Assembly (NCBI RefSeq): GCF_937425535.1
Contig: NZ_OW485601.1
Coordinates: forward strand, 1,452,501-1,516,500
From: Rhodovastum atsumiense
GTDB lineage: Bacteria; Pseudomonadota; Alphaproteobacteria; Acetobacterales; Acetobacteraceae
Direction of reading: 5' to 3'
DNA: 64,000 nt
In this document: positions 26,959-36,843 of the stretch, piece by piece
How the letters are laid out: each line of letters starts with the position of its first letter
Numbering within the stretch: the first letter of the stretch is position 1
The notes under the pieces: generated by a model
The model's database searches: none
What the model saw: the letters and a program-made list of their open reading frames with translations, nothing else
What the model was told of the DNA's origin: nothing
Made by a program: the position numbers and the translations under genes

Positions 26959-27647
26959 CCCCGGACGCCTCCCATTATTTTCGTCAACCCTGATTTGCAT
27001 AAGGCCGGGCCCAGCGCAAGATTGTCTGAGCGCAACCAACAGTAAAACCTCGGGCAGATGACATGAAAGCGTTGTGCATCGCAGCGTAAGCGTCATTCAT
27101 GACTGCCCGTTGCCTCCCGACGGCGCGGATGCCCTTCGAGTCATTTCATGAACAGTGACTCCATCCCCAACGCGGCTGCCACGGGGCGGCTGGTCAGCAC
27201 GTCCGGAAACCGGACGCCCCATGTCGGCAAAGCCGACACCCCACCCGAGATGAAACCCGCCGGAGGCGGGAAACACGCCGCCCAGAGCATGGCATGACAG
27301 TTGCAGTGCGCGGGCCGTCCGCAATACGGCCCGGCTGCTGCGCCCTGGCCGCCAGTGATGGAGGCCGACATGACGCGCGCCGCGCCGGGACGGGAAAGTC
27401 CCGTCGCAGTCGTGGCACGGGCGCCGGAGATGGTGGCCCGGTTCAGGCACTGCGGCGGGAGCATCCACTGCATGAACCGCCGCGTTGCCCTCCGCCTGGG
27501 AAGAAGATCCCCAACGTGTTTACAACCACTGATATTTCTAGGCTGCGTGCCCTCACGTCGCTATATGAGCCCCGCCACAGCTCGAGGATTTTCGCCGCCG
27601 CCCTCCGGGGCTGAGACCGGAGCCGGTCGCGCATATCGCATATCCGG
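26959..27647. other. Divergent intergenic region with a cluster of hairpins
   Basis: This 0.7-kb gap between livG (minus) and the efflux operon (plus) holds no convincing gene; small open frames here show no ribosome site or recognisable sequence. It contains six perfect inverted repeats: 27138-27161 (GAGTCA/TGACTC), 27201-27215 (GTCCGG/CCGGAC, AAA loop), 27222-27238 (TGTCGGC/GCCGACA, AAA loop), 27256-27270 (CCCGCC/GGCGGG, GGA loop), 27311-27333 (CGGGCCGT/ACGGCCCG) and 27389-27405 (GACGGGA/TCCCGTC, AAG loop). Base composition is more AT-rich from about 27500 to 27560, where the efflux-operon promoter may lie. Confidence 0.6.
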
Positions 27648-29129
27648 ATGACCCTCCCCTCCCCCCCGGGCCTTCGCGCCGTGCTCCCGGTGCTGGCCGT
27701 CGTGCCGCTGCTCGCCGCCTGCACTCTCGGCCCTGCCTATCAGCGGCCCGATGCCGCCCAGCCCGTCGCGTGGCAGGCAGATGCGCCGGCCGGCGCCCCG
27801 GTCTGGCCCGCGGCGGACTGGTGGAAGGGTTTTCGCTCCGCCGAGCTCGATGCCCTGATCGCCCAGGCGCAGACGGCCAATTTCGACATCGCCGCCGCCA
27901 CCGCGCGCATCCGCCAGGCCGATGCGGCGCTGCGCATTGCCGGCGCCCCGCTGCTGCCTTCGGTCAGCGCCACCGGTCAGGAAACCTGGAACCGCGTGGC
28001 GCTGTCCCGCCGCACCGGTTCCAGCAGCCTCGGCGGCATCTCCAAAAGCACCTATTACGAAACCCGCAACTACGAGCTCAGCCTCTCGGCCTCCTACGAG
28101 ATCGACCTGTGGGGCCGGCTGCGCGCCACGCGTGATGCGGCGCTCGGCACGGCGCTGGCCAGCCGCTTCGACCAGCAGACGGTGGCGCTGACCGCGGTCA
28201 CCGGGGTCGCCAACGCCTGGTTCCAGGTGCTGGCGCTGCAGGACCGGCTGGACATCGCCGAGCGCAACCTCCGCGACGCCGAGACGACGCTGCGCGCCAT
28301 CGAAGGCCGCGCCTCGGTCGGCACCGCCTCCCTGCTCGACGTCTCCCAACAGCAGGCGCTGGTGGCCGGGCTGCGGGCGCAGGTGCCGGCGCTGCGCAGT
28401 CAGCTGACGCAACAGCTCAACGGGCTGGGCATCCTGACCGGCCAGTTGCCCGAGGCGATCACCGCCCGCCCGGGCACGCTGAACACGCTGGCCCTGCCGG
28501 AAGTCGCCCCCGGCCTGCCCTCCGAACTGCTGGCCCGCCGCCCCGACATCGCCAATGCCGAGGCGCAGCTCATGGCGGCGAACGCGGATATCCGGGTGGC
28601 GCGCGCCGCCTTCTTCCCGCAGGTGCCGCTGACCCTGTCGGGCGGCTGGCAGGTCTACAGCGTCAACGCCCTGTTCGGCCCGGGCTCGCTGTTCGCCCAG
28701 GCCGCCATCGGCGCCACCCAGCAGATCTTCAACAACGGCCAGCTCTCCGCCCAGCTCGAACAGCAGAAGGCCCGCTACGACGAACTGGTCGCCACCTACC
28801 GCAAGGCGGTGGTGCAGGCCTTCACCGATGTCGAGAACGCCCTCGCCGCCTATCGCTACACCACCGAGCAGGAACGGCTGGAGCGCGACGCCGTCACCAC
28901 CGCGCAGCGTGCCGCCGACATCGCCCGCGCCCAGTTGCTGGCCGGCACCAGCGACATCGTGCAGGTGCTGCAGGCGCAGACCACGCTGTTCAACAACCTC
29001 GACCTGCTGGCGCAGGTGCGGCTGACCCGGTTCCAGGCGCTGGTGGACCTGTACAAGGCGCTCGGCGGCGGTTGGACTCGCGACGCGACGGCCCCACCTG
29101 AAACCAAACTGTTCCAGGGCGTCCTATGA
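27648..29129 (+). CDS. RND efflux outer-membrane lipoprotein (NodT/OprM family)
   Basis: This is the TolC-like outer-membrane channel for the efflux pump encoded next. The 493-residue precursor has a lipoprotein signal ending VVPLLAACTLGP, with Cys25 as the lipidated residue. The mature part has the duplicated outer-membrane efflux domain, with YELSLSASYEIDLWGRLRA and ELLARRPDIANAEAQLMAAN, both diagnostic of the NodT branch. It is first in the operon, 28 nt before the membrane-fusion gene. Having the channel first, before adaptor and pump, is one of the usual arrangements. Confidence 0.92.
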   Translation: MTLPSPPGLRAVLPVLAVVPLLAACTLGPAYQRPDAAQPVAWQADAPAGAPVWPAADWWKGFRSAELDALIAQAQTANFDIAAATARIRQADAALRIAGAPLLPSVSATGQETWNRVALSRRTGSSSLGGISKSTYYETRNYELSLSASYEIDLWGRLRATRDAALGTALASRFDQQTVALTAVTGVANAWFQVLALQDRLDIAERNLRDAETTLRAIEGRASVGTASLLDVSQQQALVAGLRAQVPALRSQLTQQLNGLGILTGQLPEAITARPGTLNTLALPEVAPGLPSELLARRPDIANAEAQLMAANADIRVARAAFFPQVPLTLSGGWQVYSVNALFGPGSLFAQAAIGATQQIFNNGQLSAQLEQQKARYDELVATYRKAVVQAFTDVENALAAYRYTTEQERLERDAVTTAQRAADIARAQLLAGTSDIVQVLQAQTTLFNNLDLLAQVRLTRFQALVDLYKALGGGWTRDATAPPETKLFQGVL

Positions 29130-29157
29130 GCTTCCCCCAACCCGATCGTGAGCTGTG

Positions 29158-30396
29158 ATGCGCCGTCTGCTGATCCTGCTGCTCGTCCTCGGCGCCATCG
29201 GGGGAGGCGTGTACTGGTGGACGCATCTGCGCGTGCCGTCGGCGCCGCCCGTTGCCCAGGGCGGGCGCAGCGGACGCCCCATGGGGGGACCGGCCGACAT
29301 CATTCCCGTGCTGGTCGCCCCGGCCGGCCGGCAGGACGTGCCGATCTACCTGGAGGGCCTGGGCACCGTGCAGGCTTCCGCCACCGTCACCGTCAGGGCG
29401 ATGGTGGACGGCCCGCTGCTGGAAGTGCGGTTCCGCGAGGGCCAGGACGTGCGCGCGGGCGACGTGCTGGCGCGGATCGACCCGCGCACCTATCAGGCCG
29501 CGCTCGACCAGGCGATCGCCAAGAAGAAGCAGGACGAGGCGCAACTGGCCAATGCGCGGCTGGACGCCGCCCGCTACGCCAAGCTGGCGAGCACCAATTT
29601 CATCTCGGCGCAGCAGGCCGACACCGCGCGCGCCCAGGTGGCGCAACTGGAGGCTCAGGTGCAGTCCGATCAGGCACAGATCGACAGCGCCCGCACCCAG
29701 CTTTCCTACACCACCATCACCGCCCCGATCGAAGGCCGCGTCGGCTTCCGTCAGGTCGATGCCGGCAACATCGTCCGCGCCGGTGACCAGACCGGGCTCG
29801 CGGTGATCACCACGCTGCGGCCGATCCTGGTGCAGTTCACCCTGCCGCAGCAGGCACTGGCCCAGGTGGCAGCCGCCATGGCCGAGGGTCCGGCCGAGGT
29901 GCTGGCGGTGCCGCAGGACACCGCGCCGGTGCCGACCCGCCCGGTGCTCGACCGCGGCGTCCTCACGGTGCTCGACAACCAGGTGGATGCCGCCACCGGC
30001 ACCATCCGCCTGCGCGCCCGCTTCCCCAACGAGCGCCTCGCGCTCTGGCCGGGCGCCTTCGTGACCGCGCGGCTGAAGGTCGAAACCCTGCGCGACACCA
30101 CCGTGGTGCCGCCGGTCGCGGTGCAGCGCGGGCCGCAGGGGCCTTATGTCTATGTCGCCAACGCCAATGACACCGCCTCGCGCCGGCTGGTGAAGGTGGG
30201 ACACGAGGACATGCTGCTCGCCGTCGTCACCGAGGGGCTGGCCCCGGGGGAGCAGGTCGTGGTGGACGGCGCCTCGCGCCTGACCGACGGCGCGAAGATC
30301 AGCATCGTCCGGCCATCCGGAGCCGAGCCGCCCGCGTCGCAGCCACGCCGCGGGCCGCCGGAAACCGCGAGCCGGCGCGCCCCCGGCGCGACATGA
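29158..30396 (+). CDS. mdtA: RND efflux membrane-fusion (periplasmic adaptor) protein, MdtA type
   Basis: The 412-residue adaptor joins the inner-membrane pump to the outer-membrane channel. The N-terminal RRLLILLLVLGAIGGGVYWW is a membrane anchor rather than a lipoprotein signal. The lipoyl half-motifs are ASATVTVRAMVDGPLLEVRF and SYTTITAPIEGRVGFRQVDA, with a coiled-coil hairpin between (Gln/Ala-rich, about 115-185). DAATGTIRLRARFPN is typical of MdtA. A GTG at 29155 directly precedes the chosen ATG. The C-terminus is Pro/Arg-rich. Confidence 0.92.
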   Translation: MRRLLILLLVLGAIGGGVYWWTHLRVPSAPPVAQGGRSGRPMGGPADIIPVLVAPAGRQDVPIYLEGLGTVQASATVTVRAMVDGPLLEVRFREGQDVRAGDVLARIDPRTYQAALDQAIAKKKQDEAQLANARLDAARYAKLASTNFISAQQADTARAQVAQLEAQVQSDQAQIDSARTQLSYTTITAPIEGRVGFRQVDAGNIVRAGDQTGLAVITTLRPILVQFTLPQQALAQVAAAMAEGPAEVLAVPQDTAPVPTRPVLDRGVLTVLDNQVDAATGTIRLRARFPNERLALWPGAFVTARLKVETLRDTTVVPPVAVQRGPQGPYVYVANANDTASRRLVKVGHEDMLLAVVTEGLAPGEQVVVDGASRLTDGAKISIVRPSGAEPPASQPRRGPPETASRRAPGAT

Positions 30397-30427
30397 CCTG
30401 CGCGCCCCCCGCCGGGACGCGGTCGCC

Positions 30428-33400
30428 ATGAACATCTCCGCCCCGTTCATCGCCCGCCCGATCGCGACCGGGCTGCTGGCGGTCGCGGTCATGCTGGCCG
30501 GGCTGCTCGGCTACCGGGCGCTGCCGGTCTCGGCGCTGCCGCAGGTCGATTTCCCCACCATCCAGGTCACCACCCAATTGCCGGGCGCCAACCCGGACAC
30601 GGTGGCGACGCTGATCACCGCCTCGCTGGAGCGGCAGTTCGGCCAGATCCAGGGCCTGAGCACGATGACCTCCACCAGCTCGGAGGGCACCAGCCAGATC
30701 ACCCTGCAATTCTCGCTCGAACGCAGCATCGACAGCGCGGCGCAGGACGTGCAGGCCGCCATCAACGCCTCGGCCGGCACGCTGCCGGTCAACCTGCCCT
30801 ACCCGCCGGTCTATGCGAAGGTGAACCCGGCCGACGCGCCCATCCTGACCCTGGCGCTGATGTCGGAGGCGATCACGCTCGACCGGGTCAGCGACGCCGC
30901 GGATACGCTGCTGCAACCCAAGCTCAGCCAGATCGACGGCGTCGGCCGGGTCGCCGTGCAGGGCAACATGCGCCCGGCGGTGCGGGTGCGGGTCGATCCC
31001 GCGCGCCTCGCCGCCTACGGCCTGTCGCTCGAGGACGTGCGCAGCGCGGTCGCCGCGGCCAACGTGAACGGTGCCAAGGGCGGCTTCGACGGCCCCCGCC
31101 AGGCCTTCGCCCTGGACGCCAACGACCAGCTGGTCTCGCCGGAGGCCTATCGGGACCTGGTGATCGCCTGGCGCAGCACCGCCCCGGTGCGGCTGAGCGA
31201 TGTCGGCAGCGTGATCGGGGGTGTGGAGAACGACCGCGTCGCCGCCTGGTACCACGGCCCCGACGGGCAGACCCGCAAGGCCGTGCTGCTGGACATCCAG
31301 CGCCAGCCCGGTGCCAACATCGTGCAGACCGTCGAGCGCATCCGGCAGGCCCTGCCCCAGTTGCAGCGCGCCATGCCCTCGGCGATCCGCATGGTGGTGG
31401 TCACCGACCGCACCGAGACGATCCGCGCCAGCGTCGCCGATGTCCAGTTCACCCTGGTCCTGGCGATCGTGCTGGTGGTGCTGGTGATCTACGTCTTCCT
31501 GCGCTCCTGGCGCGCCACCGCGATCCCGGCGGTGGCGCTGCCGTTGTCGCTGATCGGCACCTTCGGGGTGATGGCGCTGTGCGGCTACGGCCTGGACAAC
31601 CTCTCGTTGATGGCCCTGACCGTCGCCACCGGCTTCGTGGTCGATGACGCCATCGTCATGATCGAGAACGTGGTCCGCTACATCGAGGCCGGGGAAGGCC
31701 CGCTCGCCGCCGCCTACAAGGGGGCGCGGCAGATCGGCTTCACCATCGTCTCGCTGACCGTCTCGCTGATCGCGGTGTTCATCCCGCTGCTGTTCATGAC
31801 CGGCGTGGTCGGCCGGCTGTTCAGCGAATTCGCGGTGACGCTGTCGGTCGCGGTGGTGGTCTCGGCGGTGATCTCGCTCACGCTGACGCCGATGATGTGC
31901 GGGCGGCTGCTGCGCCCGTCGGCGGAGGAAAAGCCCGGCTGGGTGGCGCGCGCCTTCGATGCCGGATTCCACCGGCTGCTGGCCGGCTACGCCACCACCC
32001 TGCGCTGGTCGCTGCGGCATCAGACGCTGATGCTGGTGCTCGCCGCCGCCACCCTCGCCGGCACCGTCGCGCTCTATGTCGTGGTGCCGAAGGGCTTCCT
32101 GCCGCAGCAGGACACCGGCGTCATCGTCGCCGTCACCGAAGCGGCGCAGAGCATCTCCATCCCGCGCATGAGCGCCCTGCAGGAACGCGCCGCCGACATC
32201 GTCCGCGAGGACCCGGCGGTGGTCTCGGTGGCGAGCTTCGTCGGCGCCGGCGCGATCAATCCCACCCCCAACACCGGCCGCCTGACCATCGCGCTGAAGC
32301 CGCGCCGGCAGCGCGACGCGGACGCCGCGACCATTGCCGCCCGGCTGCAGCAGCGCCTCGCCGGGATCCCCGGCCTGTCGATCTTCATGCAGCCGGTGCA
32401 GGACATCCAGATCGGCACCCGCGTCAGCCGCACCCAGTACCAGTACACGCTGATGGACACCGACCCGGTGGAACTCAGCCGCTGGGCGCCGCGCCTGCTG
32501 GAGCGGCTGCGCGCGAGCCCGGTGCTGCGCGACGTCGCCAGCGACCAGCAGGACGAGGGCTTCCGCACCTTCGTGCGCATCGACCGCGACGCCGCGCTGC
32601 GGCTGGGGGTGTCGATGCAGGCAGTGCAGGACACGCTGTACGACGCCTTCGGCCAGCGCCAGATCTCCACCATCTTCGCCCAGGCCAACCAGTACCGCGT
32701 GGTGCTGGAGGCCGATCCGGCCTGGCAGGCCGATCCGAACGCGCTGCAGCGCCTGCGCGTGCCCGGCTCCGCCGCGACCGTGGGCAACAACCAGGTGCCG
32801 CTGTCGGCCATCGCCCGCATCGAGCGCGTCACCGCCCCGCTCGCCGTCACCCGACAGGCGCAGTTCCCCTCGGTGACGCTCAGCTTCAACCTCGCCCCCG
32901 ACGCCTCGCTCGGGGAGGCGGTGCGGACGGTGGCCGAGGCCGAACAGGAGATCGGCCTGCCCGCCACCATCTCGGGCAATTATTCCGGCGACGCGGCCGA
33001 GTTCCAGAAATCACTGTCCAGCCAGCCCTGGCTGATCCTGGCCGCGGTCGTGGTGATCTACATCGTGCTCGGCGTGCTGTACGAAAGCCTGATCCACCCC
33101 GTCACCATTCTCTCCACCCTGCCCTCGGCCGGCATCGGCGCGCTGCTGGCGCTGATGCTGGTGGGGGAGGACCTGTCACTGGTGGCGCTGGTCGGGCTGG
33201 TGTTGCTGATGGGCATCGTCAAGAAGAACGCCATCATGATGGTGGACTTCGCCATCGAGGCCGAGCGCGAGCGCGGCATCGCCCCGGAAGCGGCGATCGA
33301 GGAGGCCAGCCTGCTGCGCTTCCGCCCGATCATGATGACGACGATGGCCGCCCTGCTCGGCGCGCTGCCGCTGGTGATCGAGCAGGGCACCGGCAGCGAG

Positions 33401-33547
33401 CTGCGCTTCCCGCTCGGCGTCACCATCGTCGGCGGGCTGCTGCTCAGCCAGGTGCTGACGCTCTACACCACGCCGGCGATTTATCTGGCCTTCGAGAAGC
33501 TGCGGCTGCGCTTCTTCCGCGCGCCACGGACCGCGCCGGCGGAATGA
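30428..33547 (+). CDS. mdtB: RND multidrug efflux pump subunit, MdtB type
   Basis: This 1039-residue inner-membrane proton/drug antiporter has the 12-span RND layout with two large periplasmic loops. N-terminal FIARPIATGLLAVAVMLAGL is the first span. TM4 has TGFVVDDAIVMIENVVRYI with the paired Asp of the proton relay, and TM10 has LLMGIVKKNAIMMVDFAIEA with the Lys. PSAIRMVVVTDRTETIRASV and QFSLERSIDSAAQDVQAAIN are family signatures. With the following gene it should form the heteromeric MdtBC pump. Drug range is not visible in the sequence. Confidence 0.93.
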   Translation: MNISAPFIARPIATGLLAVAVMLAGLLGYRALPVSALPQVDFPTIQVTTQLPGANPDTVATLITASLERQFGQIQGLSTMTSTSSEGTSQITLQFSLERSIDSAAQDVQAAINASAGTLPVNLPYPPVYAKVNPADAPILTLALMSEAITLDRVSDAADTLLQPKLSQIDGVGRVAVQGNMRPAVRVRVDPARLAAYGLSLEDVRSAVAAANVNGAKGGFDGPRQAFALDANDQLVSPEAYRDLVIAWRSTAPVRLSDVGSVIGGVENDRVAAWYHGPDGQTRKAVLLDIQRQPGANIVQTVERIRQALPQLQRAMPSAIRMVVVTDRTETIRASVADVQFTLVLAIVLVVLVIYVFLRSWRATAIPAVALPLSLIGTFGVMALCGYGLDNLSLMALTVATGFVVDDAIVMIENVVRYIEAGEGPLAAAYKGARQIGFTIVSLTVSLIAVFIPLLFMTGVVGRLFSEFAVTLSVAVVVSAVISLTLTPMMCGRLLRPSAEEKPGWVARAFDAGFHRLLAGYATTLRWSLRHQTLMLVLAAATLAGTVALYVVVPKGFLPQQDTGVIVAVTEAAQSISIPRMSALQERAADIVREDPAVVSVASFVGAGAINPTPNTGRLTIALKPRRQRDADAATIAARLQQRLAGIPGLSIFMQPVQDIQIGTRVSRTQYQYTLMDTDPVELSRWAPRLLERLRASPVLRDVASDQQDEGFRTFVRIDRDAALRLGVSMQAVQDTLYDAFGQRQISTIFAQANQYRVVLEADPAWQADPNALQRLRVPGSAATVGNNQVPLSAIARIERVTAPLAVTRQAQFPSVTLSFNLAPDASLGEAVRTVAEAEQEIGLPATISGNYSGDAAEFQKSLSSQPWLILAAVVVIYIVLGVLYESLIHPVTILSTLPSAGIGALLALMLVGEDLSLVALVGLVLLMGIVKKNAIMMVDFAIEAERERGIAPEAAIEEASLLRFRPIMMTTMAALLGALPLVIEQGTGSELRFPLGVTIVGGLLLSQVLTLYTTPAIYLAFEKLRLRFFRAPRTAPAE

Positions 33548-33563
33548 CAGCGGCGGGGCTGCG

Positions 33564-36500
33564 ATGAGTTTCTCCACCCCCTTCATCCTCCGTCCGGTCG
33601 CCACCGTCCTGCTGGCGATCGGCATCCTGCTGGCCGGCGCGGTCGCCTATCGCTTCCTGCCGGTGGCGGCGCTGCCGAGCGTGGACATCCCCACCGTGGT
33701 GGTCTTCGCCAGCCGCCCCGGCGCCGATCCGGAGACCATGGCGACCTCGATCGCCGCCCCGCTGGAACGCCGCCTTGGCGAGATCGCCGGCGTCACCGAG
33801 CTGACCTCCACCTCGGCGGTCGGCTCGACCAGCATCGTCGTGCAGTTCGACCTCAGCCGCGACATCGACGGCGCCGCCCACGACGTGCAGGCCGCCATCA
33901 ACGCCGCCACCCCCGACCTGCCCTCCGACCTGCCGACCCGCCCGTATTTCCGCAAGTTCAACCCGGCGGAAATGCCGGTCATCACCCTCGCCCTGACCTC
34001 CGACACGCTGTCGCCGGCGCAGGTCTACGACGCCGCCGACAGCGTGCTCGCCCAGCGGCTGTCCCAGGTGGAGGGGGTCGCGGCGGTGCAGGTGAACGGC
34101 GCCGAGAAGCCGGCGGTGCGGGTGCGGCTCAATCCGGCGGCACTGGCCGCGGCGGGGCTCTCCGCCCAGGACGTCACCACCGCGATCCGGGCGGCCAACG
34201 TCAACGGGCCGCTCGGCGGCTTTCAGGGCCCGGACCGCGCCGAGACCATCGGGCTGAACAACCAACTGATGAAGGCGGCCGATTACCGTGGGCTGGTGCT
34301 GAAATCCAGCAACGGCGCCACGCTGCGCCTGTCCGATGTCGCCAGCGTGATCGATGGCGTCGCCAATACCCGCCTCGCCGCCTGGTTCGGCCGGCATCCG
34401 GCGATCCTGCTGAACGTCACCAAGACCGCCGGCGCCAACGTCATCGAGACGGTGGACCGGGTCAAGGCGGTGCTGCCGTTGCTGCAATCCTGGATGCCGC
34501 CGGACATCCACCTCACCATCCTCTCCGACCGCACCCAGAGCATCCGCGCCAGCGTCGACGACGTGCAGCTCACGCTGCTGATGTCGGTGGGGCTGGTGCT
34601 GATGGTGGTGGCGCTGTTCATGCGCCGGCTGGTGCCCACCATCGCCGCCATGGTCACCGTGCCGCTCTCGATCGCCGGGACGCTGGCGGCGATGTGGCTC
34701 TATGGCTTCTCGCTGAACAATTTCTCGCTGATGGCGCTGACTGTCGCCACCGGCTTCGTGGTCGACGACGCCATCGTCATGATCGAGAACATCGTCCGCC
34801 ACATGGAACGCGGCACCCCGCCGCTGCAGGCGGCGATCGTGGGCGCGCGGCAGATCGGCTTCACCGTGGTGTCGATCAGCCTCTCGCTGGTGGCGGTGTT
34901 CATCCCCGTGCTGTTCATGGGCGGCATCCTCGGCCGGCTGTTCCACGAATTCGCCACCACCCTCACCCTCGCCATCGCCATCTCGGCCGTGGTGTCGCTG
35001 ACGCTGACGCCGATGCTGTGCGGGCAGTTCATGCGGCCGGACCAGCCGGGGACCGCCGCGGCGCCCCGGCGGGCCAGCCTGTGGACGCGCCTCGACGCGC
35101 TGCTGGACCGCGGCTTCCGGCGCCTGCAGCACGGCTATGCCGACAGCCTGGCCTGGGCGCTGCGCTGGCGCTGGCTGATGCTGCTGGCGACCTTCGCCAC
35201 CATCGGCCTGACCATCTGGCTCTACACCGCCGTGCCCAAGGGCTTCCTGCCGACACAGGATACCGGGCTGCTGCAGGGCTCCACCCTGGCCGGGCCGGAG
35301 ATCTCCTTCGCCGCCATGACCGAGCGCCAGCGCGCCGTGGTGGAGGTGCTGCTTGCCGATCCGGCCATCGAGGCGGTGGGATCCACCATCGGCGTCAGCA
35401 GCGGCTGGGGGTCACAGAATCGCGGCCAGCTTACCATCGCACTCAAGCCTTACGCCCAACGCGGCGTCACCGCCGACCAGGTGATCGCACGGCTGCGGCC
35501 GCAGCTCGCCCGGGTCGGCGCCATGCAGACCTTCCTGTGGGCGGCGCAGGACATGCGTGGCGGCGGCCGCCAGGGGGCGGACAACCAGTTCGTGCTGCTC
35601 GGCCCCGACCTCGCCGAAGTGCGCCAGTGGTCGGAGCGGCTGACCGCCCGGTTGCGCGTCACCCCCGGCATCACCGACGTCTCCAGCGACCAGGACCGTG
35701 CCGGGCCGCAGGCCAACCTGGTGATCGACCGCGAGGCGGCAGCCCGGCTCGGCGTCTCGGTCAACGCGATCGACGCGGCGCTCGACAACGCCTTCGCGCA
35801 GCGCCAGGTCTCGATCATCTACACCGCCCGCAACCAGTACCGCGTGGTGGTCGAGGTCGATCCGCGGCTGCAGGACGATCCCACCGACCTGTTCCACCTG
35901 TTCGTGCCCGGCCGCAACGGCACCCAGGTGCCGATCGGCGCGGTGACCCGGCTGGAGCGCGGCTCGGCCCCGCTCGCGGTGCGCCACCAGGGCCAGTTCC
36001 CCGCCGCCACCATCAGCTACGGCACCGCGCCCGGCACCGCCGAAGGCAGCGCCGCCGCCGCCGTGCAGCAGGCGGCACTGGATCTGCGCATGCCCGACAC
36101 GCTGCGCACCGATTTCGCCGGCAACGCCCGCTGGCTGGCGCAGAGCCTGAGCAGCCAGCCCTACCTGATCGGGGCCGCCTTCCTCGCGATCTACATCGTG
36201 CTCGGCGTGCTGTACGAAAGCCTGACCCAGCCGATCACCATCATCTCCACCCTGCCCTCGGCCGGGCTCGGAGCGCTGCTGGCGATGCTGGTCACCAATA
36301 CGCCGCTCGGCATCATGGGCATCATCGGCATCCTGCTGCTGATGGGCATCGTGAAGAAAAACGCCATCATGATGATCGACTTCGCGCTGGAGCAGGAACG
36401 CCAGCACGGGCTCTCGCCGCAGCAGGCGATCCACGCCGCCTGCCTGGAACGCTTCCGCCCGATCATGATGACCACGCTCGCGGCCCTGCTCAGCGCGGTG

Positions 36501-36668
36501 CCGCTGGCGCTCGGCTTCGGCACCGGCGGGGAATTGCGCCAGCCACTCGGCATCGCCGTCATCGGCGGGCTGATCGTCAGCCAGGCCCTGACGCTCTATA
36601 CCACGCCAATCATCTCCCTGGCCCTGCAGCGGCGGCGGTCCAAGGCAGTGCCCGCACCAGCGGAATAG
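33564..36668 (+). CDS. mdtC: RND multidrug efflux pump subunit, MdtC type
   Basis: This 1034-residue RND protein follows mdtB by 16 nt and is its paralogue. It starts MSFSTPFILRPVATVLLAIG. The proton-relay segments are TGFVVDDAIVMIENIVRHME and LLMGIVKKNAIMMIDFALEQ. In MdtBC pumps the two subunits are unequal, one transporting protons and one binding drug; which is which here is not decidable by eye. The stop codon TAG shares its G with the first base of hairpin element C. Confidence 0.93.
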   Translation: MSFSTPFILRPVATVLLAIGILLAGAVAYRFLPVAALPSVDIPTVVVFASRPGADPETMATSIAAPLERRLGEIAGVTELTSTSAVGSTSIVVQFDLSRDIDGAAHDVQAAINAATPDLPSDLPTRPYFRKFNPAEMPVITLALTSDTLSPAQVYDAADSVLAQRLSQVEGVAAVQVNGAEKPAVRVRLNPAALAAAGLSAQDVTTAIRAANVNGPLGGFQGPDRAETIGLNNQLMKAADYRGLVLKSSNGATLRLSDVASVIDGVANTRLAAWFGRHPAILLNVTKTAGANVIETVDRVKAVLPLLQSWMPPDIHLTILSDRTQSIRASVDDVQLTLLMSVGLVLMVVALFMRRLVPTIAAMVTVPLSIAGTLAAMWLYGFSLNNFSLMALTVATGFVVDDAIVMIENIVRHMERGTPPLQAAIVGARQIGFTVVSISLSLVAVFIPVLFMGGILGRLFHEFATTLTLAIAISAVVSLTLTPMLCGQFMRPDQPGTAAAPRRASLWTRLDALLDRGFRRLQHGYADSLAWALRWRWLMLLATFATIGLTIWLYTAVPKGFLPTQDTGLLQGSTLAGPEISFAAMTERQRAVVEVLLADPAIEAVGSTIGVSSGWGSQNRGQLTIALKPYAQRGVTADQVIARLRPQLARVGAMQTFLWAAQDMRGGGRQGADNQFVLLGPDLAEVRQWSERLTARLRVTPGITDVSSDQDRAGPQANLVIDREAAARLGVSVNAIDAALDNAFAQRQVSIIYTARNQYRVVVEVDPRLQDDPTDLFHLFVPGRNGTQVPIGAVTRLERGSAPLAVRHQGQFPAATISYGTAPGTAEGSAAAAVQQAALDLRMPDTLRTDFAGNARWLAQSLSSQPYLIGAAFLAIYIVLGVLYESLTQPITIISTLPSAGLGALLAMLVTNTPLGIMGIIGILLLMGIVKKNAIMMIDFALEQERQHGLSPQQAIHAACLERFRPIMMTTLAALLSAVPLALGFGTGGELRQPLGIAVIGGLIVSQALTLYTTPIISLALQRRRSKAVPAPAE

Positions 36669-36841
36669 CGGGGCGCTGCCCCGCCCCCGCCAGGAGGCTT
36701 CGCCTCCTGGACCTCCACCAAGGGCAAAGCCCTTGGAACCCGATACTCTGTGCCGCGCAGCGCGAATGGGATCCAAGGGCCTTGTGGCCCGTCACGCGAA
36801 GGCGTGCCTGCGCACGACGTGGGTCAAGGGCGAAGCCCTTG
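36668..36841. repeat. Multi-hairpin intergenic element, copy C, with an inserted module
   Basis: Between the convergent mdtC and GH15 stops are GCGGGGC/GCCCCGC (36668-36684, GCT loop), CCAGGAGGC/GCCTCCTGG (36690-36710, TTC loop), CCAAGGGC/GCCCTTGG (36718-36736, AAA loop) and CAAGGGC/GCCCTTG (36825-36841, GAA loop). The fourth hairpin of copy A is broken here: CCAAGGGCCTTGTGGCCC is followed not by TTGG but by about 29 nt containing CACGC-GAAG-GCGTG. The first hairpin overlaps the mdtC stop codon; the last begins 3 nt past the GH15 stop on the minus strand. Confidence 0.85.
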
Positions 36842-36843
36842 CC

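Noticed and set aside
27097-27468. Minus-strand frames (110-123 codons) in the livG/efflux gap
   Set aside because: They run across the hairpin cluster, lack ribosome sites and have random-looking, Arg/Ala/Gly/Cys-rich products.
30299-32020. Long minus-strand frame opposite mdtB, and a similar one opposite mdtC (33444-35132)
   Set aside because: Both are His/Gln/Gly-rich shadows of RND pump genes and share no features with known proteins.
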